Of a DNA stretch of 64,000 bases, positions 51,416-60,494 are shown one piece after another (position 1 is the stretch's first letter; each line of letters starts with the position of its first letter). Source of the DNA: Caryophanales bacterium UBA784 (GTDB taxonomy: Bacteria; Bacillota_I; Bacilli_A; RFN20; CAG-288); contig DBJE01000006.1 in assembly GCA_002297045.1 (NCBI GenBank), positions 19,715 to 83,714 of the forward strand, in the 5' to 3' direction. Position numbers and translations under genes: made by a program. The notes beneath the pieces were generated by a model. The model saw nothing but the letters and a program-made list of their open reading frames with translations. It was not told the origin of the DNA and made no database searches.

Positions 51416-53310
51416 TTATGTCGACCAACGATTTTTATTTCCAGTTCGAGCAGCCTAAGAGACAGGCGGAAAAGAAACTCGTCACCGGACCCCGCTTGGT
51501 CCTTGGGTATCTTGGCATTTTTCTAATCACCATCGGCTTTTTTGTCCTTCTTCCCTTGATTAGGCTCGCCTTCTATCCTTCCGAGTGGAAAGATTATCTT
51601 TCTTTTCTTGTTCCGGGAGGATGCTCTCTTCTTTTAGGCAGGTGCCTCATTTTATTTATTTTTAAGAAAAAGACTGGCAAGAGGACTTCCCTCCAGGCTC
51701 TTGGGCTTCTTGTCGGAATCTGGCTTCTGGCTATCTTTGTCTCTGCAATCCCTTACCTGTTCTATGGCTATACCTTTAATCAGTCTTTATATGAATCTGC
51801 CTCTGGCTTTGCTACTGCCGGACTTACCATCATGGACTTTTCAAAGGAGGTTGTTACGTTAAAAGACGGAACGAGTGATGTTGTCCATCATGCTCTCTTC
51901 TTCCATCGTGCCCTCACCCAGTTTCTTGGCGGTATCGGTCTCGTTCTGGCTGCGGCATCGGCTTTTTCCGAGTCTTCCGGACTGAATCTCTACCAGCTTG
52001 AGGGACACAATGACAAGCTTCTTCCTAATCTTGCCAAATCGGCAAGATTGATTTTCTCCATTTATCTTGCCTATAGGGTTTTAGGTGTCGCTCTCTATAT
52101 TTCCTTTGGCGTTAAGCCCTATGATGCTCTTTGCCATTCGATTACTGCCCTCGCTACAGGCGGATTCTCGACGAAGGCGAACAGCATTAACACGTTGTCT
52201 CTTGAGGTTTCCTTAAATGGCCAATGGAGAGGAATAGCCATTGAAATCGTTACGGAGGTGCTAAGGCTCCTTGGCGCCACGAATTTTAGGATTCACTATT
52301 CCTTGTTTAAGCGGAAATTCAAAGTCCTCCGTCATTTTGAATATGGTGTCTTTTTCCTTATTCTGATTTTTGTCTGGCCGTTTTTGATTGCCGGCTTCTC
52401 CCATTATTATGGAAATAATGTTGCTGCCGGTTTCCGTTACGGAACCTTTGAAAGGATCTCTGCCTTGGCAGGTGCCGGCTTCCAGGCTGTCGACAGCTAT
52501 CAGGCCCATGCCTTAACTTCCTCTGCCTATGGCTTACTTCCTTCGACCAATCTTGGATTCTATGGATTTACCGGCCTCAATTCCGGCTTAAGTCCGGCTC
52601 TGGCAATACAAGGCTATACAAGCGGAGAGATTATCCGCATCCCTACCTATGTCATCTTCCTTCTCTCAAGGATGAGGATGACTGGAGGACAGAATGGTTC
52701 GACTTCCGGTGCCATCAAGCAACATCGTGTCGGTCTTGCCATTGGTGATATTCTTTTCCGGATCAAGTCGACGGGAAGAAAAAGCGATGAGGAGGAAGTC
52801 CAGACTATCTACAAGTACGGAGTCAAGACCCGTGTGACAAAGGAAGAGGTCTCTGAAGCCTGGACTTATATTGCTTCCTATACCGCTGTAACCCTTTTTG
52901 GTTCTCTTTTGATTGCCGTCATTGCTAAGCAGTGCAACTGGGCAAGAGGGGATAGGACAGGGGATACGTTCACTTTCTCTGACTGTCTGTTTGATTTTTC
53001 CTCTGCAATCGGCGGCGTCGGCCTATCGACCGGAATCATCAATTATTCCCGGTCGATGACTATTCCCGGGGTTGCTGTCCTTTATATTGAAAGGATAGGA
53101 AGGCTGATTGGACGTCTTGAGCTTTTTGTCTATGTGTCTCTTTTCGGAAAGAGGATCCGACAGATGAGAAACCGGAAGAACTCCTACAGCAAAAAGAATC
53201 TTGCTGTAGCCAAGGTTGCCCAGGAAGAGAGGAAAAAGAAGGACGAGATTGTTTCCCCTGCTTCTATGGATAACCAAGAGCAAAAGCAGGAAGAAAATAA
53301 ATCGGAATAA
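51412..53310 (+). CDS. TrkH/KtrB-family potassium channel subunit
   Basis: The 632-aa membrane protein has four channel repeats whose selectivity segments are SASGFATAGLTI, ITALATGGFST, LAGAGFQAVDSY and AIGGVGLSTGI. The order of regulator, regulator and channel in one overlapping operon supports K+ uptake. Extra length comes from inserted loops (about residues 430-470 is cytoplasmic with RKSDEEEVQTIYKYG) and a charged C-terminal tail rich in K and E. A terminator follows. Confidence 0.92.
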   Translation: MIMSTNDFYFQFEQPKRQAEKKLVTGPRLVLGYLGIFLITIGFFVLLPLIRLAFYPSEWKDYLSFLVPGGCSLLLGRCLILFIFKKKTGKRTSLQALGLLVGIWLLAIFVSAIPYLFYGYTFNQSLYESASGFATAGLTIMDFSKEVVTLKDGTSDVVHHALFFHRALTQFLGGIGLVLAAASAFSESSGLNLYQLEGHNDKLLPNLAKSARLIFSIYLAYRVLGVALYISFGVKPYDALCHSITALATGGFSTKANSINTLSLEVSLNGQWRGIAIEIVTEVLRLLGATNFRIHYSLFKRKFKVLRHFEYGVFFLILIFVWPFLIAGFSHYYGNNVAAGFRYGTFERISALAGAGFQAVDSYQAHALTSSAYGLLPSTNLGFYGFTGLNSGLSPALAIQGYTSGEIIRIPTYVIFLLSRMRMTGGQNGSTSGAIKQHRVGLAIGDILFRIKSTGRKSDEEEVQTIYKYGVKTRVTKEEVSEAWTYIASYTAVTLFGSLLIAVIAKQCNWARGDRTGDTFTFSDCLFDFSSAIGGVGLSTGIINYSRSMTIPGVAVLYIERIGRLIGRLELFVYVSLFGKRIRQMRNRKNSYSKKNLAVAKVAQEERKKKDEIVSPASMDNQEQKQEENKSE

Positions 53311-53320
53311 GTCTGAAAAG

Positions 53321-53357
53321 GAAAAAATGCCCGTCGAATCAGACGGGCGTTTTTTAG
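53321..53357 (+). terminator. Terminator of the potassium uptake operon
   Basis: GCCCGTC at 53329-53335 pairs with GACGGGC at 53342-53348 and is followed by GTTTTTT. It may also act on the convergent transporter gene, as A residues precede the stem. Confidence 0.88.
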
Positions 53358-53372
53358 TGGAAGGAATAATCG

Positions 53373-56222
53373 TTACTTCTGCCCCTGTCTTAGCCATTTC
53401 TTCAGCTTAAGAAGGGAGGGAAGAGCAGGAGCAAAAACAAGAATAAGGGATACAAAGAACAAAAGAATAGTCTGCAGGAGTCCAGGGAGAACGAAGGCAA
53501 ACTGTGAATATTCCGATACCAGGAAGTGGCGGATGGTAAAAGAAAGGGCAAATAATAGAAAGAAAGCGAAAATAAAGAGGAAGAGGAACCTCATGCCGGA
53601 TTGGAAGAAAATTTGCTTCCCAATATCCTTCTTAGTTGTGCCAAGCGATTGCTGAAGGGATAAATCGTTCATTAGACCGATTGTCGTTCTGCCAAATAGC
53701 TTATAGAGAAGGAATAAAGCAGGAACGAGACAGATTGCAGACAGAATAGAGAAGAGAATCGTATATTTTTTTACTTTTTCCATTGTGCCATATACCATGG
53801 CCGAAGCATTGTTAATGGTAAAATAGGTGTCTTTTGAGTACTCCTGTCCTTCCTTGGAAACAACGCTTTTGATTTTGCTTTTATCCGCGCCTGTCGGAAT
53901 AAGAAGCCTGGAATAGATTCCTGTACCAGGAACAATTTTGCTGACTGTTTCCTTCTGCCTAAGGGGAGTTATGCTGGAGGACTCAAGGGCGGTAAGTCCG
54001 GAGAGCGAGAGGGATATTGTCTCTTCCTTATTCCTGCCACTTACCGGATATCGGTAGGAAAAGTTTCTGTACTGGAAGATTGAATCGGAATAGAGTGACA
54101 AATAGTAATCGAGCCTTTCTTTGGCTTTTGTGGTAAGCCCATAAAAAACGGACAAGGCTTTTTCGGAAGAATAGTCAGGAGCCCCATTCTCCAATAAGGC
54201 GGCAAGATAGAGGGAATATATCTCTGCCTTGTCCTGATTCGGAATATCGTTAGGGACTTCTTTTCCTGCTTTCTCATAGTATTCTTTCGAATAGCGTACA
54301 ATATCGAATTCTTTGTTTTCGAACGCCTCTTCATAGTGGTCAAGGGAATAATAGCGGATGGGAATGCTTAAAAAATCCGTAAAAAATTCTTCTGCTGTGC
54401 CCTTATAGACATAATCGGACTTTGATGCCTTATTAAGGAATCTCTTTGGTATGGTAATAGTTGAGATTTCTTTCAGAGCCGGATTCTTTTCTTTTGTTGC
54501 TCGGATATAGGAGCCTAGGCTTAGACAGAGAAAGTCAGAACCGGTAAAATCTAAGCCATCGAATAGCGAAACATATTGCCTTTTTGCTTGATCCAGGCAA
54601 TTTAGTCTGTAGGGGCGGATCAAATCCGGAAGTATCTCTTGACCATCAAGTAAAAAGGTAGCCGAGGATTCTGCTCCAACTGACAGGACAGAGTTTGACT
54701 TTAACCTGTCGGATATATTCTGGCTGACAAAATAAAGATTGATATAAGATTCTGATTTTAAGTTTTCCAATCTTGCTTTCTGCTGTTTCGCTTCCGCATT
54801 GACTGTTTCTGGCTTTGTCCCTTTTAGGCAATACTCTTTATAGGCTGCATAATCGTCTGCGTCATAAGCGGTATCTAAGACACCGGCAATAGTTAAATCC
54901 GGACAGATCTGGAAATATGGATTAACAAATGCAATCTGTCTGTTCAGAACGGAATCGTAAGTGTTTTGGATTCCCAGACAGTCGTTTATCCTTTCAAATT
55001 GAAAATCCGTAAGCATGATTTCGTTTTCCTTATTCGGAATATGACCTGAAAGCAGCTTATAATTCTTTGGCAGTGAATCGGTAGCGGGAATAGAGCAGAA
55101 GTAATCTGTGTTGGACCAGTAATAGGATTGAATGGACGGAGTTTTAAGATCGGCAAAATCAGGTAAAACCTTTTTTCCATCGAAATAACAGTGAATTGAA
55201 ATATCATCTCTGTTCATGACCCCGGAAACAGGAAGATTAAGAAGCTTTGATACCTCGTTTACATTTTCTTCCGTGAAATAACAGCCTTGGTCAGGGCTGA
55301 GTTGATTCTTTTTGTTTTTCAGTGAAAGATAATCGTCTCCCTGGCTTAAGATGGAAGCGGCTTGGACTCTGTTTTTCGTTTGAGTAGTGAGCGTAATTGT
55401 ATAACCAAGTAGAGTAAGGGAAAAAACAGAGAGGAGAAAACTGGTAAGGAAGAGAGCGGGACTAACAAGAAGGTGTCTATACGCTAAATGAAAAACATGA
55501 GGTAAAGTTAACTTTTCTTCTTTTTTCTGGGTATATTCTTTATCCGAGGAAACTGGATTGACTAAACAGACCTTGTTTGTCTTGCCATCACAGAGTAACA
55601 CGGCAGAGGGATTTGAAGAAACAAGAAACGAATGCTTCAAGCTTCCGATAATCACTAATTTTGTTTTTGATAATTCCTTGAGTTGACTGAGTATAAATTC
55701 AGCTGTTTCTTCTGCAAGATTGCACGCATAGGGGTCGTCAGCAAGGATAAGATCCGGACTTTTAACTATTAGACGCGCCAAGGAAACTTTCCTTTGCCTG
55801 TCAGCAGATAGAAGACAAGGATTGTTCTTCCTGTCAGAGGAGGCACCGACTCTTTCCAAGGCCTTTACAGCCTCTTCCTTGGAATTGGTTTTAGTCCCTT
55901 TTAACCAAAGAGGATACTCCACGTTTTCGAGTGTGTTCAAAGCCGTTTGGAATTTTGGGCAGGCAGATAGATAATCAAATAAATTTCTTCTATAGGTATC
56001 TAATTCCACCTCACTATATTTAGTAAGGTTTTCTCTGTTTATTGCGATTTCTCCGGAATCCGGTTTAACTAATCCGCTAAGAACGTCAGATAAAATCCCG
56101 AAGTCCTCTTTTTCCTTCCTGGCAAAGATAAACAGACCTTTTGTAGGCAGAAGCAGGCTTGCATCATCCAAAATGGTTTTCCCGTTTCTGCTGATTGTCA
56201 GAGATTTCAGCTCAATGGTCAT
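53373..56222 (-). CDS. MacB/FtsX-type fused ABC protein with a degenerate ATPase domain
   Basis: The 949-aa protein joins an ABC ATPase-like domain (residues 1 to about 220) to an FtsX-type permease: one membrane helix near 255-280, a large external domain (about 285-800), and three helices at the C-terminus (about 825-935). The ATPase part keeps the overall pattern but not the chemistry. Where Walker A should read GxxGxGKST there is IFARKEKEDFG, the signature is LLSADRQRKVSLAR, and Walker B is LILADDPYA with Asp in place of the catalytic Glu. It probably cannot hydrolyse ATP alone. It begins 1 bp after the stop of the 885-aa exported protein, so the two act together or in sequence. Such proteins move lipoproteins or peptides or transmit signals rather than pump drugs. 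Confidence 0.8.
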   Translation of the reverse strand: MTIELKSLTISRNGKTILDDASLLLPTKGLFIFARKEKEDFGILSDVLSGLVKPDSGEIAINRENLTKYSEVELDTYRRNLFDYLSACPKFQTALNTLENVEYPLWLKGTKTNSKEEAVKALERVGASSDRKNNPCLLSADRQRKVSLARLIVKSPDLILADDPYACNLAEETAEFILSQLKELSKTKLVIIGSLKHSFLVSSNPSAVLLCDGKTNKVCLVNPVSSDKEYTQKKEEKLTLPHVFHLAYRHLLVSPALFLTSFLLSVFSLTLLGYTITLTTQTKNRVQAASILSQGDDYLSLKNKKNQLSPDQGCYFTEENVNEVSKLLNLPVSGVMNRDDISIHCYFDGKKVLPDFADLKTPSIQSYYWSNTDYFCSIPATDSLPKNYKLLSGHIPNKENEIMLTDFQFERINDCLGIQNTYDSVLNRQIAFVNPYFQICPDLTIAGVLDTAYDADDYAAYKEYCLKGTKPETVNAEAKQQKARLENLKSESYINLYFVSQNISDRLKSNSVLSVGAESSATFLLDGQEILPDLIRPYRLNCLDQAKRQYVSLFDGLDFTGSDFLCLSLGSYIRATKEKNPALKEISTITIPKRFLNKASKSDYVYKGTAEEFFTDFLSIPIRYYSLDHYEEAFENKEFDIVRYSKEYYEKAGKEVPNDIPNQDKAEIYSLYLAALLENGAPDYSSEKALSVFYGLTTKAKERLDYYLSLYSDSIFQYRNFSYRYPVSGRNKEETISLSLSGLTALESSSITPLRQKETVSKIVPGTGIYSRLLIPTGADKSKIKSVVSKEGQEYSKDTYFTINNASAMVYGTMEKVKKYTILFSILSAICLVPALFLLYKLFGRTTIGLMNDLSLQQSLGTTKKDIGKQIFFQSGMRFLFLFIFAFFLLFALSFTIRHFLVSEYSQFAFVLPGLLQTILLFFVSLILVFAPALPSLLKLKKWLRQGQK

Positions 56223-56223
56223 T

Positions 56224-58881
56224 TTATCCCTCCTTACAGAATAAACGGATGCTGCTAAATGGGCTTTCCTGCGACGAAATCTTAATTAAATATAATGTGT
56301 TTTCTTTGAACGAAAATAACATCTCTGTGTATAGAATGTCTGTCTGAGATAGTAGCACACCAAGACGTGCATCATAGATGCTGATGTGAATTTTTGGATA
56401 GTTTGGTTCCATCGATGAGGTGTTCCAATAAGAGTAGAAGCTGATATTCTTAGAAGCGCAGGTGCTAATTAGAAAGTAAGCGTTGTGGTTGCTAGAAAGC
56501 CCTATAGTGAATCCGGGAGTTGTTTTTGTTCCCCGAATCTCAGGAAGATACCCATGCTTAAATATATCTACTTCATAGTCCCCGGTGCTATTGACATTAT
56601 AGAACCGGCTAATTATGTAATATTCTGAATCTGCTTTCAAATGTATTCTTACACCAGCCACCCGGCTACCAAAACCATCATCATCAGTTGCTATCTTTTT
56701 AAAATTCGAGTCTAAAATAGTTAAATAGGTATCCTGTGTGCTTGAGTTACTAGAAGGAGAAGCAACAATCGTATAAAGTCCATCGGAAGATGGAATTAGA
56801 CAATTGTTAATATGATATCCGTTATTAATCCTATTTCTATAGGTATAGTTCCTTTCCCTGGTCGATTCGCCTGTTCGAACGATTGAAGAATCACTTTTAT
56901 AAACGCTGAGTAAGGCACCTCCAAATATCATGTAGCCTTTTGTCACACGTTTGATTCTTATTTCATAAGTTTGATTGGCTCGGAGAGAAACATAATGTTT
57001 TATGAATTTCTTTTCTGGAATGTGGTATTGAGTACCAATTGTATTGGTACATTCTTTTTTGCCAGAGCCAGAGTCAAGTGTAAACCGGGAGATTGTTAAT
57101 GATGTGTCAACTGGCATGTTGGTTAGCACTATGTCGTATTCCCCGGCATCTTTAGTCGTTAAAATAGCAGCAGCCTCATGGTCTTGGCCAAAAATCATTT
57201 CTTGATTCTGAATTGTCTTATTTATTGCAATTTCCTTTTGATGGAAATTTTTTCCGATGAGGTAACTCCAGCAATCATTAATTTGGCCTACAAGGGTAGG
57301 ACTCTGATAGAGCAAACTTGTGTTGTCGTTATAGACGGAAGCGGAAAAACGATGGATGAAGAGAGCGGTATAATTATGATTTGTATCCGAAGAACATAGT
57401 TGCATTTCATAATTGATTGAATCGGTCTTATCTTTAAAGAGAACAGGTTTCGAATTTTTTAAATTTGGGGCGGGATAGGTTGCAAACTTAGCAAAATCTC
57501 CTTTCTTGGCATCTCCAATACTGCCATACCCTTGCAATTTAGTGCCGTTGAGAACCACCTTTCCGTTTTGAGAAAGAGGGGTAATATTATTTATAAGTTC
57601 ACCAACTACATTCTCAACACAATCAGTTATTAGCGTATATGTTGCTCCTATTGCAAATTGTGTTGTGAGACTTAGACCAGCGGTTGCAGCGCCTAAAGCA
57701 ATATTCCCTAGCCTTGTTGTGAGTTGTATTGCATCCTTGGTGAAATCCTTTTGCACACCTATATATTGGTAACATGTTGATCCGACACCATAGCCAAGAT
57801 CTTCATCTTTGTTATAACCTGATTCATCAGGGTTTTTAGGGATGAATGTGTTCTGGTCCAGCTTGTGCTTTACGTATTTGATGCCCGCTGTATATTTTGG
57901 ATTAGCTAGGCAATAATTATTTTCTGATTCTTTTGAAACGACATTCCTGTCGTAATTATATTTAAAGTTCCAGGCAAAAACCGGTTTAATCTGTACAATG
58001 TCTGAGTCAATAAAATCTGTCTTATGGTTAAATATATCATAAAGCAGGACACTTGATATTTTGTTATTGTTATAGTCAGTATACGTATGGACAAAATAAC
58101 CCCATTCCGCTCCTCCTTTGTTATAAACACCATTTGTTGTGAAATGAGATTTGGGAATTAAATTGATTATGGAATCATCAGATGAGGAAACCAGTTCAGA
58201 ATTTCCAGAATAATGGCTACCGAGTTCCCTATAATTGTCGGCCTGATCTGCCACAGACAGATAATGGTCCAGTACGCTCTGAGTGTCGACATCTCCGGCC
58301 TTGTTTGCGGTTGCATAAGTCTGAATTGAAGGGAGTGCTGCCTTATATGATGCCTCTTCGGTTATGCTCGTAATCAGACTGCGATAGAGTTCACAGCCTT
58401 TCTCTGTTTCTTTGGAGTTTAGAATGATTTCCTCTGCTTCGGAAGCGGTAGGAAGATAAAAACTTTTATGCAGACCGTCTCTTTCATAAAGGAACTCGAT
58501 AACAAATCTTTCTGAAAACAATGAGTCGTAACCGGAATAATCATAGCTTCTTGCAGAATTATCAATCAGTTTTGCTTCATAAAGCTTAATGCTGTCGCTT
58601 GGAACATTATTCACATCTGCCACATATGTTCCGTTCCCGAATCCATGAGAAGTGTAGAAGTCCAGGCACTTGGAAAAACCATTTAGAACCGGTTTTTCGT
58701 CTATACTGACGGAAAAACCTTTTACCTGAGACTCCTGCGAATAGTGATCCTCTCTTAATTCGTATTTTTTCTTCTGAAAGCCGTGATTTTCACTGGAGAT
58801 AGATGGCTGTAGCCATGTATTTGATGATTGAATCCTTAGCCTGCCTGAAAGGCATAAGATAAACTTCTTCACACTCCGCAT
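56224..58881 (-). CDS. Large exported protein of unknown function, coupled to the ABC protein
   Basis: I do not recognise this 885-aa protein as a whole. It begins with a basic, mildly hydrophobic leader (MRSVKKFILCLSGRLRIQSS) that would be a weak signal peptide. The N-terminal half is mixed alpha/beta. An unusually hydrophobic, glycine/alanine-rich stretch lies at about residues 390-432 (NIALGAATAGLSLTTQFAIG and following), like a membrane-inserting hairpin. The C-terminal third has two or three beta-sandwich units resembling pre-peptidase C-terminal domains (for example GLYTIVASPSSNSSTQDTYL, then a DDDGFG calcium-like loop and GDYEVDIFKHG). It has its own promoter and a good GAGAGGGA site. 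Surface or secreted location is inferred. Confidence 0.7.
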   Translation of the reverse strand: MRSVKKFILCLSGRLRIQSSNTWLQPSISSENHGFQKKKYELREDHYSQESQVKGFSVSIDEKPVLNGFSKCLDFYTSHGFGNGTYVADVNNVPSDSIKLYEAKLIDNSARSYDYSGYDSLFSERFVIEFLYERDGLHKSFYLPTASEAEEIILNSKETEKGCELYRSLITSITEEASYKAALPSIQTYATANKAGDVDTQSVLDHYLSVADQADNYRELGSHYSGNSELVSSSDDSIINLIPKSHFTTNGVYNKGGAEWGYFVHTYTDYNNNKISSVLLYDIFNHKTDFIDSDIVQIKPVFAWNFKYNYDRNVVSKESENNYCLANPKYTAGIKYVKHKLDQNTFIPKNPDESGYNKDEDLGYGVGSTCYQYIGVQKDFTKDAIQLTTRLGNIALGAATAGLSLTTQFAIGATYTLITDCVENVVGELINNITPLSQNGKVVLNGTKLQGYGSIGDAKKGDFAKFATYPAPNLKNSKPVLFKDKTDSINYEMQLCSSDTNHNYTALFIHRFSASVYNDNTSLLYQSPTLVGQINDCWSYLIGKNFHQKEIAINKTIQNQEMIFGQDHEAAAILTTKDAGEYDIVLTNMPVDTSLTISRFTLDSGSGKKECTNTIGTQYHIPEKKFIKHYVSLRANQTYEIRIKRVTKGYMIFGGALLSVYKSDSSIVRTGESTRERNYTYRNRINNGYHINNCLIPSSDGLYTIVASPSSNSSTQDTYLTILDSNFKKIATDDDGFGSRVAGVRIHLKADSEYYIISRFYNVNSTGDYEVDIFKHGYLPEIRGTKTTPGFTIGLSSNHNAYFLISTCASKNISFYSYWNTSSMEPNYPKIHISIYDARLGVLLSQTDILYTEMLFSFKENTLYLIKISSQESPFSSIRLFCKEG

Positions 58882-58905
58882 CGGTCTTTCCCTCTCTTTT
58901 TTCTT

Positions 58906-58934
58906 ATTCTATCAACACAGAATATGATAGTCAA
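58906..58934 (-). promoter_or_regulatory. Promoter of the exported protein / ABC operon
   Basis: On the minus strand TTGACT (58934-58929) and TAGAAT (58911-58906) are 17 bp apart. The binding site GAGAGGGA lies about 7 nt before the ATG at 58881. Confidence 0.8.
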
Positions 58935-59089
58935 TCATAAAAATGCAATATTTGTATAGTCTGTCTAGTTATTACCATCTTCTAATCTCTCAGTGGACTA
59001 GATACCTTTTAATAGGATTCTGACTAATCTTCCGCCGTCTTCCACGCAGAAAATGTAAGACCTTCGGCTATTTTAAATATTGCATTATT

Positions 59090-59133
59090 AAAAAAGGCTG
59101 CCTGATGATTTGAATCTTTTAGACAGCCTTTCT
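59090..59133 (-). terminator. Terminator of the DtxR-family regulator gene
   Basis: AAAGGCTG at 59093-59100 and CAGCCTTT at 59124-59131 form the stem; on the minus strand it is followed by a T run. Confidence 0.75.
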
Positions 59134-59134
59134 T

Positions 59135-59527
59135 TTATTTCTTTTCGTTCCCTTTAAGTACGGTTAGGTAATAGGCTTTCCTTGCCTGGAATGTTTCATC
59201 ACTCAGATCATGTTCGACCTTGCAGGCATCTTCATAGGCAACATCTTTGGGGACGCCTAAGGAGATAAAAATCTCTCCGATAACCTGATGGCGTTCATAG
59301 ATCTTTTTGGCTATCTTCCTTCCTTCCTCTGTTAGGGTGATGACCTGCTTCGCTCCCACAGAGACAAGGCCGGCTTCTTCTAATTTTTTTAAGGCAATCG
59401 AAACGCTGGCCTTAGAAAAAGCCATTGATTCCGCAATGTCGACAGCGTGTACTTTCAGGTTTCCCTTTTCCTGAAGCCTAAGTATCCGCTCAAGATAGTC
59501 TTCTTTTGACTCGTTTGTTGTAATCAT
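59135..59527 (-). CDS. DtxR/MntR-family metal-dependent repressor
   Basis: The 130-aa protein has an N-terminal winged helix (DYLERILRLQEKGNLKVHAVDIAESMAFSKASVSIALKKLEEAGLV) and a short metal-binding dimer domain (YERHQVIGEIFISLGVPKDVAYEDACKVEHDLSDETF) with candidate ligands Glu, His, Cys and His. It lacks the SH3-like third domain, as MntR does. A DtxR-type box stands at the feo promoter 400 bp away, so iron-dependent repression of feoAAB is the most likely job, though manganese sensing is possible. Its -10 (TATCAT on the minus strand) lies only a few bases before the ATG, so the message is probably leaderless. Confidence 0.88.
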   Translation of the reverse strand: MITTNESKEDYLERILRLQEKGNLKVHAVDIAESMAFSKASVSIALKKLEEAGLVSVGAKQVITLTEEGRKIAKKIYERHQVIGEIFISLGVPKDVAYEDACKVEHDLSDETFQARKAYYLTVLKGNEKK

Positions 59528-59574
59528 AATAATATGATATAAGGTGGTCTGTGCTTATTCAAGAAAATAGCATA

Positions 59575-59847
59575 TTAAGAACGGAACTTCTTTTTTAGTC
59601 GGTAGGAAAAGGAATCCTTTAATCCTTCCTCATAGTTTATGCCTAAAAGTCTGTAACCAGATCCGCTAAGGGCAGCCACTGCCTCCTCATTACTGATTCT
59701 CCCATCGGAATAGATAACCGATTCGTTTTTCTTTGCACTGCTTTTCACATCGACGGCTTTCTGGATATGGTCAAGCAATAGCCGATTGACATGGGCTTCG
59801 CACTCCGGACACTTCCTTCCGTCTATCGATAGAATGGTCTTTGTCAT
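59575..59847 (-). CDS. Small HMA-like metal-binding protein
   Basis: The 90-aa protein resembles a heavy-metal-associated domain (ferredoxin-like fold): a first strand TILSIDGRKCPECEAHV with a CPEC metal pair (CxxC), then a helix, a central SVIYSDGRISNEEAVAALSGSGYRLLG and a basic tail. HMA domains usually carry Cu+ or other soft metals. Placement between the DtxR regulator and the feo operon hints at a role in metal handling. A dyad TTAGT-ATAC-ACTAA lies upstream. Confidence 0.75.
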   Translation of the reverse strand: MTKTILSIDGRKCPECEAHVNRLLLDHIQKAVDVKSSAKKNESVIYSDGRISNEEAVAALSGSGYRLLGINYEEGLKDSFSYRLKKKFRS

Positions 59848-59864
59848 CGCTTTTCTCCTTTTTG

Positions 59865-59878
59865 TTAGTATACACTAA
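59865..59878 (-). promoter_or_regulatory. Dyad upstream of the HMA gene
   Basis: TTAGT at 59865-59869 and ACTAA at 59874-59878 form a perfect 5-bp dyad around ATAC, about 18 bp before the HMA start codon. It could be a metal-regulator site different from the box at the feo promoter. Confidence 0.45.
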
Positions 59879-59885
59879 TTTTTTG

Positions 59886-59914
59886 TTGACAAGAAGATAA
59901 GGTGGTTTTAAAAT
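59886..59914 (+). promoter_or_regulatory. Promoter of the feo operon
   Basis: TTGACA at 59886-59891 and TAAAAT at 59909-59914 are 17 bp apart, a strong pair. The start would be near 59921, next to the repressor box. Confidence 0.85.
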
Positions 59915-59922
59915 AGCATACG

Positions 59923-59941
59923 TTAGCTAAGGCTAACCTAT
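59923..59941 (+). promoter_or_regulatory. DtxR/IdeR-type iron box
   Basis: TTAGCTAAGGCTAACCTAT agrees with the DtxR/IdeR consensus at 16 of 19 positions. It covers the predicted transcription start, so a metal-loaded repressor bound here would block feo expression. The DtxR-family gene at 59135-59527 is the obvious source. Confidence 0.8.
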
Positions 59942-59957
59942 AGAAGGAGGGTTCATG

Positions 59958-60182
59958 ATGCCATTATTCTTAGCAGAAAATGAAAAGAATTACCGCATTC
60001 TCCGTGTTTCTGCCTCTCTCGACAGGAAGAAACACCTAGCAAGCCTCGGGCTTGTGGAAGGACATAGCTTCAAGGTCCTTTCCCAGGAGGCAAGCGGAAC
60101 AATCGTCCGCATCGGTGATACCCGCCTTGCCTTGGATCGGCAGATTGCCGCAAGAATCAACGTAGAAGAAAGGATGGACTAG
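59958..60182 (+). CDS. feoA: FeoA-domain protein 1
   Basis: The 74-aa SH3-like FeoA domain (YRILRVSASLDRKKHLASLGLVEGHSFKVLSQ...GTIVRIGDTRLALDRQIAARI) helps FeoB import Fe2+. Two in-frame ATGs adjoin at 59955 and 59958; the second is better spaced from GGAGGG. A second feoA follows 4 bp after the stop. Confidence 0.9.
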   Translation: MPLFLAENEKNYRILRVSASLDRKKHLASLGLVEGHSFKVLSQEASGTIVRIGDTRLALDRQIAARINVEERMD

Positions 60183-60186
60183 ATTT

Positions 60187-60486
60187 ATGGAAAAAGAAGT
60201 AAATCAGAGGAAGGTCGGTGATTTGATTTCCCTTGACAGCCTTCCTGTCGGCGGAAGCGGAATCGTCAGGAAGGTTGCCGGAGAAGGACGGCTTCGCCGT
60301 CGTATCTTCGACAGGGGAATCACCCCTGGTGCCGAAGTGTTCCTTCGGAAAAAGGCTCCGCTTGGTGATCCGATTGAGATCACTCTGCGTGGCTATGAGC
60401 TGACTCTCCGGAAGAGTGAAGCAGAAAACGTGAATAGGAAGATTACTTCGCTCTCTTCTAAGGAAGAGAATACGGATAAGGAGTAA
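60187..60486 (+). CDS. feoA: FeoA-domain protein 2
   Basis: The 99-aa protein is a second FeoA domain (DLISLDSLPVGGSGIVRKVAGEGRLRRRIFDRGITPGAEVFLRKKAPLGDPIEITLRGYELTLRKSEA), closer to the family consensus than the first, with a charged C-terminal tail. Tandem feoA genes before feoB are common in Firmicutes. Confidence 0.92.
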   Translation: MEKEVNQRKVGDLISLDSLPVGGSGIVRKVAGEGRLRRRIFDRGITPGAEVFLRKKAPLGDPIEITLRGYELTLRKSEAENVNRKITSLSSKEENTDKE

Positions 60487-60494
60487 GAAAGAAA

